Assembly (NCBI GenBank): GCA_964391765.1
Contig: CAYMNG010000077.1
Span: 1 to 11,831, forward strand
DNA: 11,831 nt
Source: UBA10649 sp964391765
Lineage (GTDB): Bacteria > Actinomycetota > Actinomycetes > S36-B12
Reading direction: 5' to 3'
Position numbers and translations under genes: made by a program. Positions 6,401-11,831 of the stretch are shown in pieces (the first letter of the stretch is position 1; each line of letters begins with the position of its first letter). The notes beneath the pieces are model-generated. The model had not been told where the DNA came from and did no database searches. It saw only the letters and a program-made list of their open reading frames with translations.

Positions 6401-7905
6401 GTCAGGACGCCGCGGTGGCGGTCCCACACCACCCGGGGCCGCAGGTGGGCGAACTCGTCGGAGGGGTAGCGCCCGGACGCCAGGTCCAGGCAGGCGGCGA
6501 ACACAGAGTCGCTCAGGTCGGCGAACGACGCGGTGCGGCGCACCAGCGCGAGCAGGTCGGCGACCGGCCAGTCGTCCATCGCGACGGCGGCGACGACCTG
6601 CTGGACGAGGACGTCCAGGGGGTTGCGCGGGATGCGGACCGGTTCGATCAGGCCCTGGCGCATCCGGTCGGCGACGACGACGGCGGTGAGGAGGTCTCCG
6701 CGGCTCTTGGGCACGACGACGGCGGTGCTCACCGCGCCGACCTGGTGCCCGGCCCGGCCGATCCGCTGCAGACCGCTGGCGACGCTCGGCGGGGTCTGGA
6801 CCTGAACGACCAGGTCGACCGAACCCATGTCGATCCCCAGTTCCAGGCTGCTGGTCGCGACGACGGCGCGTAGCCGCCCGGACTTCAGGTCGGTCTCGAT
6901 GCCCTCGCGCTCGGCCCGGCTGACCGAGCCGTGGTGCGCCCGCGCGAGCGGCGGATCGGCGGACCCGCCACCGCGGTCGGCCGCGATCGCGTTGATGCTC
7001 GCGGTCACCCGTTCGGCGGCGCCGCGGCTGTTGACGAAGACCAGCGTGGACCGGTGCTGCTCGACGAGGTCGACGATCCGCTCGTACGCGTGCGGCCAGA
7101 TCGAACTGCGGGCGACCGGGTCGTCGGCGGACTGCGGTGCGCTCGCGCCGATGTCGGCCAGGTCCTCGACCGGGACCTCGATGCGGATCCGCCACTGCTT
7201 GTCCAGCGGCGGTGCGACGATCGTCGCGGGCCGACCGGACCGGACGAACCCGGCGACGACGTCCACCGGTGCGACGGTCGCCGACAGCGCGATGCGCCGG
7301 GCCGGTCGGGGCAGGAGCGCGTCGAGGCGCTCGAGGCTGATCGCCAGGTGGGCCCCGCGCTTCGTGCCGGCCAGTGCGTGGACCTCGTCGACGATGACGG
7401 TGTCCACCGCGCGCAACCCGTCGCGCGCCGCGGAGGTCAGCAGGAGGAACAGCGACTCCGGCGTCGTGATCCACACGTCCGGCGGTCGGCGGCGCTGGCG
7501 CGCTCGCTCGGCCGGCGGGGTGTCGCCGGTGCGCAGTCCGACCGAGATCGGCGTGCTCTCCAGACCGTCGGCGGACCGGGCGCGGACGACGCCGGCAAGC
7601 GGATCGCGCAGGTTGCGCTCGACGTCGACGGCGAGGGCCTTCAGCGGCGAGACGTACAGCACGCGGCACCGGCGCAACGGATCGACCGGTCGCGGCTGCG
7701 CGACGAGCCGGTCGATCGCGTGCAGGAACGCCGCGAGGGTCTTGCCGCTGCCGGTCGGCGCCACCACGAGGGTGTCCTCACCGCGGGCGATCGCCGCCCA
7801 GGCCTGGACCTGGGCCGGCGTGGGCGAACCGAAGCGTTCGCGCAGCCAGGCCAGCGTCGGCGCCGCGAGCGGGATCGGCGCCGGTGCGGGTCGTCGGCGG
7901 GCCAT
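3445..7905 (-). CDS. lhr: Full-length Lhr-family ATP-dependent DNA helicase
   Basis: Lhr is a DNA-dependent ATPase and 3'-to-5' superfamily 2 helicase linked to DNA repair. This protein has 1486 residues, close to the 1500 or so of E. coli and mycobacterial Lhr. The N-terminal helicase core shows motif I APTGSGKT (K55), motif II DEVH (173-176), motif III SAT (208-210) and motif VI QRIGRAGH (380-387). The family segment FWHGDTLGRPAELG lies in the following winged-helix/Lhr domain. The roughly 600-residue C-terminal part is present and ends in GFRRTPRGMRV, which is typical of the long form. The E. coli C-terminal domain has reported uracil-DNA glycosylase activity; whether this one does is not visible. 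ATG 7905 has GGGAT upstream; GTG 7920 would add five residues. The stop codon lies inside a large palindrome. ywiC is 60 nt upstream on the same strand, so co-transcription is possible. Confidence 0.95.
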   Translation of the reverse strand: MARRRPAPAPIPLAAPTLAWLRERFGSPTPAQVQAWAAIARGEDTLVVAPTGSGKTLAAFLHAIDRLVAQPRPVDPLRRCRVLYVSPLKALAVDVERNLRDPLAGVVRARSADGLESTPISVGLRTGDTPPAERARQRRRPPDVWITTPESLFLLLTSAARDGLRAVDTVIVDEVHALAGTKRGAHLAISLERLDALLPRPARRIALSATVAPVDVVAGFVRSGRPATIVAPPLDKQWRIRIEVPVEDLADIGASAPQSADDPVARSSIWPHAYERIVDLVEQHRSTLVFVNSRGAAERVTASINAIAADRGGGSADPPLARAHHGSVSRAEREGIETDLKSGRLRAVVATSSLELGIDMGSVDLVVQVQTPPSVASGLQRIGRAGHQVGAVSTAVVVPKSRGDLLTAVVVADRMRQGLIEPVRIPRNPLDVLVQQVVAAVAMDDWPVADLLALVRRTASFADLSDSVFAACLDLASGRYPSDEFAHLRPRVVWDRHRGVLTARPGAKRLAVTSGGTIPDRGLFPVFRTGSGAGRRVGELDEEMVYESRVGDVIALGASSWRIDQINHDRVLVTPAPGRPGRPPFWHGDTLGRPAELGRAIGAFVRAADGTGAPAIGDRDDLDERAAANLSAYLRDQRAATGALPSDRTVVVERFRDELGDWRIVVHTPFGGCVHAPWALAIGARLRDRTGIDAAVMSADDGIVLRLPDTEDETSTRVVLDAIAVDPSEIDALVTAEVGGSALFAARFRECAARALLLPRLRPDRRMPLWQQRQRAAQLLAVASGHGSFPIVLEAMRECLQDVYDLPALHEVLSRIADGQIDVHDCVTDHPSPFAQSLLFDYVTTFLYEADAPLAERRAQALTVDSALLADLLGTPELRDLLDPQVLAEIEAELQRHTPATAIGSAEELADALRVLGPMSASAAVARGAEPGWLDDLVAGGRAYPVVVAGVARVAAIEDAGRLRDALGATAISAAVDPIPAAHLLPVADPLGDVVGRYARTHAPFPPNAAAADLGLPVAAVVEVLDRLVGTGRIVRGAFWPSGTTTEYVDAEVLRRIRRRTVARLREQVEPVPPTRFAAFLPHWQHVVPQGARAGRHGADAAYDVVAQLAGAALPVGTWVDSVFPARLADAHEAVLDELVAAGDVVWWGVARPTDGDGILALAPADRADALRAVRARAEPTGEVHRRIVAALTDGGAQFFRSLCERLDRDEPVVDLVVLDALWDLVWSGWVANDSWAAVRARVRGRATARPAAAGAPVRRARYRPAARTGRADAAGRWHLLPPAREEPQAALVAVLTALVDRVGVVTRSSVADLGLPGGFATAYPVLAALADAGACQRVYAIEHLGAAQFARPATIDRLRAPHPGVVALAATDPANAYGLAVPWPAAPTGHRPARRAGAGVVLVDGELVVYLERGGGSAIVWAVERDVRAAALAALPVAAARAGCPRMILTRVNGAPLDPEWIQALAAAGFRRTPRGMRVDHPPRP

Positions 7906-7923
7906 GACGTCATCCCACACCGT

Positions 7924-7936
7924 CCCGGTGACCGGG
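7924..7936. repeat. Small inverted repeat in the lhr leader
   Basis: CCCGG-TGA-CCGGG could form a 5-bp hairpin with a 3-nt loop in the 60-nt gap between ywiC and lhr, just upstream of the lhr start region. It is short and could be chance in this GC-rich DNA. Confidence 0.3.
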
Positions 7937-7965
7937 GCGAGGGCCGGGCGGCTCGTCGGTCGGGC

Positions 7966-8769
7966 TCAGGCGAGCGCGGCAGCCACGGCGAGCAGGACGA
8001 AGCCGGCGAGTTCGACCATCCCGAGCACACCGGGCCGGCGCGGGGACGTGACGACCAGCGAGCGCACGGCGAAGTAGGCGAACGGGACGACGAGCCACGC
8101 ACCGCCCGGCAGCCCCCACCACCACGCGGCGCCGACGGCCAACGGCACCGATCCGAGGGCGACGAGCCGGGCGGCCCGCGCGTAGCGGGGATCGGACCGT
8201 TCGCGGATCAACGCCTTGACGTGCATCGTCGAGCCGGTCAGCAGGACGGCGACGGCGAGCACGAGGATCCACACGGGCGTCGGCCACGGCCACGGCGGCA
8301 CCCAGCCGCCATCCCCGACGCCGACGGCCCACGTGACGGCGACCATCGCCGCGCACTCGACGATGAACACCGCGTCGTTCGCCAGCGCGCGGTCGTCCCG
8401 GCGTCGGGCGAAGGCGAGGTTCACCCCGAACGCGACCAGGTATCCCAGGGCGACCCACACCAGCCACGGCCGGGCCCACAGGACCGGGGCGGCGGCGGCG
8501 ACCGCGATCGTCGCCCACGTCACGAGCGGGCGGGCGAAGCGTCGAGGGCGCGGATGCCGGCGCGAGTTCTCGGCGACGATCGCCAGGACGAAGTACGACG
8601 CCGGGTACACCGCGATCCACGCCGCCGCGAGCAGGACCAGCAGCGGGGTCCAGGACGTGACCGTCCAGCCGACGACCACCGGAAGGCCGAGGAACGCCCA
8701 CGCGCCGTGCTGCGGCGGGAACAGCGGCGCCGATCGGACCGTCCGCGGGGGCGTCAGGACAGCAGCCAT
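7966..8769 (-). CDS. YwiC-like integral membrane protein
   Basis: This 267-residue, very hydrophobic protein probably has seven or eight transmembrane helices. The N-terminal motif PPQHGAWAF at 18-26 is the hallmark of the YwiC-like family (Bacillus subtilis YwiC), whose biochemical role is unknown to me. A charged loop FARRRDDRALANDAVF around 130-145 recalls, only loosely, the polar loops of UbiA-type prenyltransferases. A second polar loop, MHVKALIRERSDPRYARAAR, follows near the middle-to-C-terminal part. Length agrees with the family. ATG 8769 is the first start and sits 6 nt after a possible -10, consistent with leaderless expression. The gene is the first of a minus-strand pair with lhr. 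I assign a membrane location but no reaction. Confidence 0.85.
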   Translation of the reverse strand: MAAVLTPPRTVRSAPLFPPQHGAWAFLGLPVVVGWTVTSWTPLLVLLAAAWIAVYPASYFVLAIVAENSRRHPRPRRFARPLVTWATIAVAAAAPVLWARPWLVWVALGYLVAFGVNLAFARRRDDRALANDAVFIVECAAMVAVTWAVGVGDGGWVPPWPWPTPVWILVLAVAVLLTGSTMHVKALIRERSDPRYARAARLVALGSVPLAVGAAWWWGLPGGAWLVVPFAYFAVRSLVVTSPRRPGVLGMVELAGFVLLAVAAALA

Positions 8770-8775
8770 GACCCG

Positions 8776-8781
8776 ATCCTC
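8776..8781 (-). promoter_or_regulatory. Candidate -10 for leaderless ywiC transcript
   Basis: On the minus strand GAGGAT is followed by exactly 6 nt and then ATG 8769, matching the spacing seen before rimO. The same bases could act as a weak Shine-Dalgarno (GAGG), so the reading is ambiguous. Confidence 0.35.
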
Positions 8782-8807
8782 GCGCGCGGGCCGGCCCGGT
8801 CGCTCGT

Positions 8808-8849
8808 TACGGCGTCGGCAACCGGCGTCGTTCGCGGCCGGACGCCGTA
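8808..8849. repeat. Spaced 9-bp inverted repeat between divergent promoters
   Basis: TACGGCGTC (8808-8816) and its exact reverse complement GACGCCGTA (8841-8849) are separated by 24 nt. The right arm overlaps a 10-bp perfect palindrome GCCGTACGGC (8844-8853). The pair lies midway between the ywiC and DUF3046 starts and could bind a regulator of both genes. Confidence 0.45.
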
Positions 8850-8852
8850 CGG

Positions 8853-8858
8853 CAGACT
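8853..8858 (+). promoter_or_regulatory. Candidate -10 for the DUF3046 gene
   Basis: CAGACT fits the core pattern xAnnnT and would place the transcript start about 2 nt before GTG 8867. No Shine-Dalgarno is seen, so leaderless or near-leaderless expression is likely. Confidence 0.35.
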
Positions 8859-8866
8859 GTGCGCCC

Positions 8867-9058
8867 GTGCGCCTGACCGACTTCTGGGATCGCCTGGAGC
8901 AGGTCCACGGCCCGGCCTACGCCCGATCGTGGGCGCACGACGTCGTGCTCGCCGACCTGGGGTGCACGGTCGACGAGGCGATCGCCGCGGGTGCCGACAC
9001 CAAGGACATCTGGCGCGCGGTCTGCGCGCAGGTCGATGTCCCCGGTGCGCTGCGGTGA
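8867..9058 (+). CDS. DUF3046 family protein
   Basis: This 63-residue protein is a clear DUF3046 member. It shows the family pattern RLTDFWDRLEQVHGPAYA, then SWAHDVVLADLG, and the C-terminal TKDIWRAVCAQVDVP. DUF3046 proteins are small, apparently cytoplasmic, of unknown function, and commonly found next to recA in actinobacteria (Rv2738c in Mycobacterium tuberculosis). GTG 8867 gives the normal family length; the frame is open further upstream but without similarity. The stop overlaps the sulfotransferase start as GTGA. In this genome two genes separate it from recA, which breaks the usual adjacency. High third-position GC (about 92% by hand count) supports real coding. Confidence 0.9.
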   Translation: MRLTDFWDRLEQVHGPAYARSWAHDVVLADLGCTVDEAIAAGADTKDIWRAVCAQVDVPGALR

Positions 9059-9807
9059 GCGCGTCGCTGCGGTACGTCACCGTCGTCACGTACGGACGAA
9101 CGGGGAGCACGGCCGTGCAGGCGGCCTTGAACGCGCTGCCCGGCGTCCTCGTCCGGGGGGAGAACTACGAGGCGCTTCGGGGGCTGCACCGGTACGTGCA
9201 GTCGATCGCGGAGACCGCCGACCGGCACCACGCCGGCCGACCGGACCATCCCTGGTTCGGGTCCGCGCGGCTGGATCCGCCCGCGGTCGTCGCCGACCTG
9301 CGCGAGCACGTCGTGCGGACCGTCCTGCGACCGCGTCGGGACACGGCCTGGATCGGGTTCAAGGAGGTCCGCTACACGCCCGGCCACTTCAGGACCTACG
9401 ACGACCTGCTGGACTACCTGCTGTTCTTGGGGAAACTGTTCCCGCGGCTGGCGTACGTGGTCAACGTGCGCGACGAGGCCGCCGCCGCGCGGAGCGGTTG
9501 GTGGCCCGACGACGACGCCGCGCTGACGACCTTGGCCACGGCCCGCCGGTGGCTGACCAGCGCCGTCGCGGACCTGGAGCGGATGGTCGGCGTCGACCGC
9601 GCGGTGCTCCTGGACTACGACGCGTGGTCCGCGGATCCGGCGCCGGTGTGCGCGGCGTTCGCCCGGATCGGCCTGCCGCGGGCGGACGCGGCGGTCCGGC
9701 AGGCGCTGTCGGTGCGGCTGGCACACGGCCCGCACGACTCGCACGGCCCGCAGGGGTCGTCGACGGAGACCGGGTCGCCTACCGGGTCGCCGAGGACGGC
9801 GCCGTGA
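9055..9807 (+). CDS. PAPS-dependent sulfotransferase-like protein
   Basis: This 250-residue protein has the hallmarks of the cytosolic-type bacterial sulfotransferase fold. The 5'-phosphosulfate P-loop YGRTGSTAVQ lies at 13-22. The 3'-phosphate-binding segment YVVNVRDEAAAARSGWW at 134-150 carries R139 and S147. These enzymes move sulfate from PAPS to hydroxyl or amine groups of sugars, lipids or small molecules; the acceptor cannot be read from sequence. The segment YEALRGLHRYVQS after the P-loop may help form the acceptor site. No signal peptide is seen. The last 28 residues are low-complexity (HGPHDSHGPQGS, TGSPTGSP) and come from short DNA duplications. GTG 9055 overlaps the DUF3046 stop and the gene's own stop overlaps the MFS start, so it is translationally coupled on both sides. 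This suggests a shared task with the transporter. Some family members are annotated only as P-loop proteins. Confidence 0.85.
   Translation: MSASLRYVTVVTYGRTGSTAVQAALNALPGVLVRGENYEALRGLHRYVQSIAETADRHHAGRPDHPWFGSARLDPPAVVADLREHVVRTVLRPRRDTAWIGFKEVRYTPGHFRTYDDLLDYLLFLGKLFPRLAYVVNVRDEAAAARSGWWPDDDAALTTLATARRWLTSAVADLERMVGVDRAVLLDYDAWSADPAPVCAAFARIGLPRADAAVRQALSVRLAHGPHDSHGPQGSSTETGSPTGSPRTAP
9724..9792 (+). repeat. Short direct duplications in the sulfotransferase tail
   Basis: CACGGCCCGCA occurs at 9724-9734 and again at 9742-9752, an 18-nt period keeping frame. ACCGGGTCGCC occurs as a 12-nt tandem at 9769-9780 and 9781-9792. Together they encode HGPHDS/HGPQGS and TGSPTGSP just before the MFS start. 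Confidence 0.75.
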
Positions 9808-11078
9808 CCGGGCCGGGGGCGGACGACCCGCAGGTCGACGAGGTCCTCGTCCAGCGGCGGACGATTCGCACGCTGTCGGTCGCGCAGGTCTTCAGCGGTG
9901 TCGCGACGGCGGGATCGATCCCGGCCGGCTCGCTGCTCGCCGCGTCGATCGCCGACAGCGAGGCGGTCGCCGGGCTGGCCCAGACCGCGGGAGTGCTCGG
10001 CGCCGCGGTACTCGCGCTGCCGCTGGCCCGCCTGGCGCTGACCCGCGGCCGACGGCCCTCGCTCGCGCTCGGGTACGCGATCGGCGCAGTCGGCGCGGTC
10101 GTCGTCGTCGTCAGCGGCGCGCTCGCGCTGCTGCCCGGCGTCCTGATCGGGTGCTTCCTCGTCGGCAGCGCGTCGGCGGCCGGACTGCAGGCCAGGTACG
10201 CCGCAACCGACCTGGCGCCGCTGCACCAGCGCGCCCGGGCGCTGTCGTGGGTCGTGTGGGCGGCGACGGTGGGCGCGGTGCTCGGCCCCAACCTGCTGGA
10301 CGCGTCCGGGCACCTGGGCGAGCTGCTCGGCCTGCCGAAGCTGACCGGCCCCTACGTCGTCGCGGCCGTGGCGCTGGCCGTCGCCGTCGGCGCCCTGGCG
10401 GTCTTCCTGCGGCCGGACCCCTACCTGGTCGCCCTGCGGGCCCGGCACCCGGCGGGGCAGCCTGCGGCCCGGCCGCGGATCCGCGACGGGATCGAGCACC
10501 TGCGGGGACGGGCCCGGGCGATCCTGGGGATCGCGACGATCGCCGTCGGGCACCTGGTGATGGTCTCGGTCATGGTGATGACGCCGGTTCACATGGCCCA
10601 TGTCGACGTCACGTTGAGCCTGATCGGCCTGGTGATCAGCGTCCACGTCGCCGGGATGTACGCGTTCTCCCCGCTCGTGGGGTGGGCGGTGGACCGCTTC
10701 GGCCGGATCGGCGTCGGTGCCGCGGGCGTCGCCATCCTGGCGGCCGCCGCGATCCTCGCCGGTCTCGCGGCGCCCGACGACGTCGTTCGCCTGGGGATCG
10801 GCCTGTTCCTCCTGGGCCTGGGGTGGTCGTGCACCCTCATCGCCGGCTCCGCGCTGGTCACGGACGAGACCGACCCGCTCGAGCGGCCCGCGGTGCAGGG
10901 CCTGTCGGACCTGGTGATGAACGGCGCCGGCGCGGTGGGCGGGATCGTCGCGGGGATCATCGTCGCGCTGGCCTCCTATTCGGCGCTGAGCCTGTCGATG
11001 CTCGTACCGTTGGCCGGACTGGCGATCGCGATGACCCGGCCGGCGTGTCGCCGCAAATCGAACACAGGTTCGGCGTAG
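9804..11078 (+). CDS. Major facilitator superfamily transporter
   Basis: This 424-residue polytopic membrane protein should have 12 transmembrane helices. The second half contains a good MFS motif A, GWAVDRFGR at 293-301. The matching first-half loop, LARLALTRGRRP, is degenerate and lacks the usual aspartate. WAATVGAVLGPNL at 152-164 resembles the antiporter-type motif C region and suggests drug/H+ or metabolite export. The segment LQARYAATDLAPLHQRARALSWVVWA is characteristic of a family of actinobacterial MFS proteins of unknown substrate. GTG 9804 overlaps the sulfotransferase stop, so the two are probably made together and the transporter may move the sulfated product or its precursor. The last codons contain a LexA-type box and the stop TAG is part of a candidate -10, so recA control elements are embedded in this gene's end. 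Confidence 0.9.
   Translation: MTGPGADDPQVDEVLVQRRTIRTLSVAQVFSGVATAGSIPAGSLLAASIADSEAVAGLAQTAGVLGAAVLALPLARLALTRGRRPSLALGYAIGAVGAVVVVVSGALALLPGVLIGCFLVGSASAAGLQARYAATDLAPLHQRARALSWVVWAATVGAVLGPNLLDASGHLGELLGLPKLTGPYVVAAVALAVAVGALAVFLRPDPYLVALRARHPAGQPAARPRIRDGIEHLRGRARAILGIATIAVGHLVMVSVMVMTPVHMAHVDVTLSLIGLVISVHVAGMYAFSPLVGWAVDRFGRIGVGAAGVAILAAAAILAGLAAPDDVVRLGIGLFLLGLGWSCTLIAGSALVTDETDPLERPAVQGLSDLVMNGAGAVGGIVAGIIVALASYSALSLSMLVPLAGLAIAMTRPACRRKSNTGSA
11058..11073. promoter_or_regulatory. LexA (SOS/Cheo) box upstream of recA
   Basis: TCGAACACAGGTTCGG contains a perfect Cheo-type core GAAC-N4-GTTC (11060-11071) and 15 of the 16 positions of the mycobacterial pattern TCGAAC-N4-GTTCGA. LexA is known to repress recA through such boxes in actinobacteria. 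The box lies in the last codons of the MFS gene, directly before a candidate -10 at 11076-11081 and 236 nt before the recA start. Confidence 0.88.
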
Positions 11079-11081
11079 AGT
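11076..11081 (+). promoter_or_regulatory. Candidate distal recA promoter, -10 TAGAGT
   Basis: TAGAGT fits TAnnnT, lies 2 nt after the LexA box, and places the predicted transcript start at ATG 11088. Its first three bases are the MFS stop codon. The -35 region (about 11053-11058) is not consensus. It fits the LexA-controlled distal recA promoter known in mycobacteria. Confidence 0.6.
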
Positions 11082-11087
11082 CACGCG

Positions 11088-11210
11088 ATGTCGGCGGCGC
11101 AGTCCGGACGGCGGCTCGCAGCAGGTCGTCGGCACGGGCACTGTCCACCGGGTCGGGCGGTGTCCACAGGCCGCCGGGCGCCGACGACGAGTGTCAGGGG
11201 CACCGCATAG
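11088..11210 (+). other. 40-codon leaderless ORF in the recA leader, doubtful coding
   Basis: ATG 11088 falls exactly at the predicted start point of the LexA-controlled promoter. The frame runs 40 codons to TAG 11208, which is also the start of the next -10 element. The peptide would be arginine-rich and basic (it begins MSAAQSGRRLAAGRRHGH). By hand, only about 72% of third positions are G or C, against about 92% in the neighbouring DUF3046 gene, and I recognise no family. It may be a leader peptide or chance. Confidence 0.2.
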
Positions 11211-11213
11211 GTT
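11191..11213 (+). promoter_or_regulatory. RecA-NDp / PafBC-type LexA-independent damage promoter of recA
   Basis: GTGTCAGGG (11191-11199), an 8-nt spacer and TAGGTT (11208-11213) match the RecA-NDp consensus TTGTCAGTG-N8-TAGnnT at all but two specified positions, with exact spacing. In mycobacteria this element gives LexA-independent induction of recA and other repair genes through PafBC. Transcription would start near 11220, leaving a leader of about 90 nt with the AGGAG ribosome binding site at its end. Confidence 0.82.
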
Positions 11214-11223
11214 GCCGTGAGCA

Positions 11224-11239
11224 CGCAACACCGGTTCGG
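11224..11239. promoter_or_regulatory. Degenerate second LexA-like box
   Basis: CAAC-ACCG-GTTC at 11226-11237 differs from the GAAC-N4-GTTC core by one base, and the right half extends to GTTCGG. It lies just after the expected start point of the proximal recA promoter. The left half matches poorly outside the core, so binding is uncertain. Confidence 0.3.
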
Positions 11240-11309
11240 CCAGCCTCACCCGTCCGGCCCGCAGTACCCGCCCGGCCCGATCACCGACCGTCCGAAGCTA
11301 GGAGAGACC

Positions 11310-11831
<522 letters not shown>

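Noticed and set aside
3460..6873. Plus-strand open frame of 1137 codons antisense to lhr
   Set aside because: It is the shadow of a long GC-rich gene: composition is dominated by R, G, P, D and V, there is no recognisable domain, and lhr has clear helicase motifs along the other strand.
6931..9054. Long in-frame upstream extension of the sulfotransferase
   Set aside because: It crosses lhr, ywiC and DUF3046 in a non-coding frame; sulfotransferase similarity begins at GTG 9055.
11142..11168. Two TGTCCAC copies resembling DnaA boxes (TTGTCCACA)
   Set aside because: Each has mismatches, only two copies, and there is no origin-like AT-rich region or dnaA/dnaN context.
9615..11249. Minus-strand open frame antisense to the MFS gene and recA leader
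   Set aside because: Mostly R, D, G, Q and P without hydrophobic core or motif; a shadow of the MFS coding strand.

Overview
The window is about 11.8 kb of very GC-rich DNA with heavy use of GTG starts, G/C in most third codon positions and many long antisense reading frames. Gene content and order (short RodZ-type HTH protein, rimO, pgsA, cinA, clgR-like regulator, then lhr, DUF3046 and recA) point to an actinobacterium of the class Actinomycetia. The DNA-damage promoter signals before recA (LexA box and RecA-NDp/PafBC-type element) agree with this. A run of ten Ns inside recA shows a draft assembly. I cannot name the genus.

Layout. (1) Positions 1-102: leader or intergenic DNA. (2) 103-3333, plus strand: a compact cluster of HTH protein, rimO, pgsA, cinA and a short clgR-like regulator. 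rimO/pgsA and pgsA/cinA overlap; rimO also appears to have its own leaderless promoter. (3) 3334-3444: a short convergent junction with an 8-bp triplet repeat and a strong 69-bp imperfect palindrome that also contains the lhr stop codon. (4) 3445-8769, minus strand: full-length lhr (DNA-repair helicase), preceded by a YwiC-like membrane protein. (5) 8770-8866: a divergent promoter region with a spaced inverted repeat. (6) 8867-11078, plus strand: DUF3046, a PAPS-type sulfotransferase and an MFS transporter, joined by two GTGA stop/start overlaps. (7) 11058-11309: the recA control region, with a LexA box inside the last codons of the MFS gene, a distal -10, a 40-codon leaderless ORF of doubtful coding status, and a proximal LexA-independent damage promoter. 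(8) 11310-end: the 5' half of recA, interrupted by the N gap.

How the genes fit together. The first cluster is a housekeeping neighbourhood: RimO modifies ribosomal protein S12, PgsA makes phosphatidylglycerophosphate, CinA handles NMN, and the ClgR-like factor belongs to the Clp-protease regulator family. The right half is linked to DNA repair (Lhr, RecA). The most unusual points are the sulfotransferase-MFS pair between DUF3046 and recA, the recA SOS box lying within that pair's coding sequence, the palindrome at the clgR/lhr junction, and shortened forms of both HTH proteins. I see no CRISPR array, tRNA, rRNA, insertion sequence or complete mobile element.
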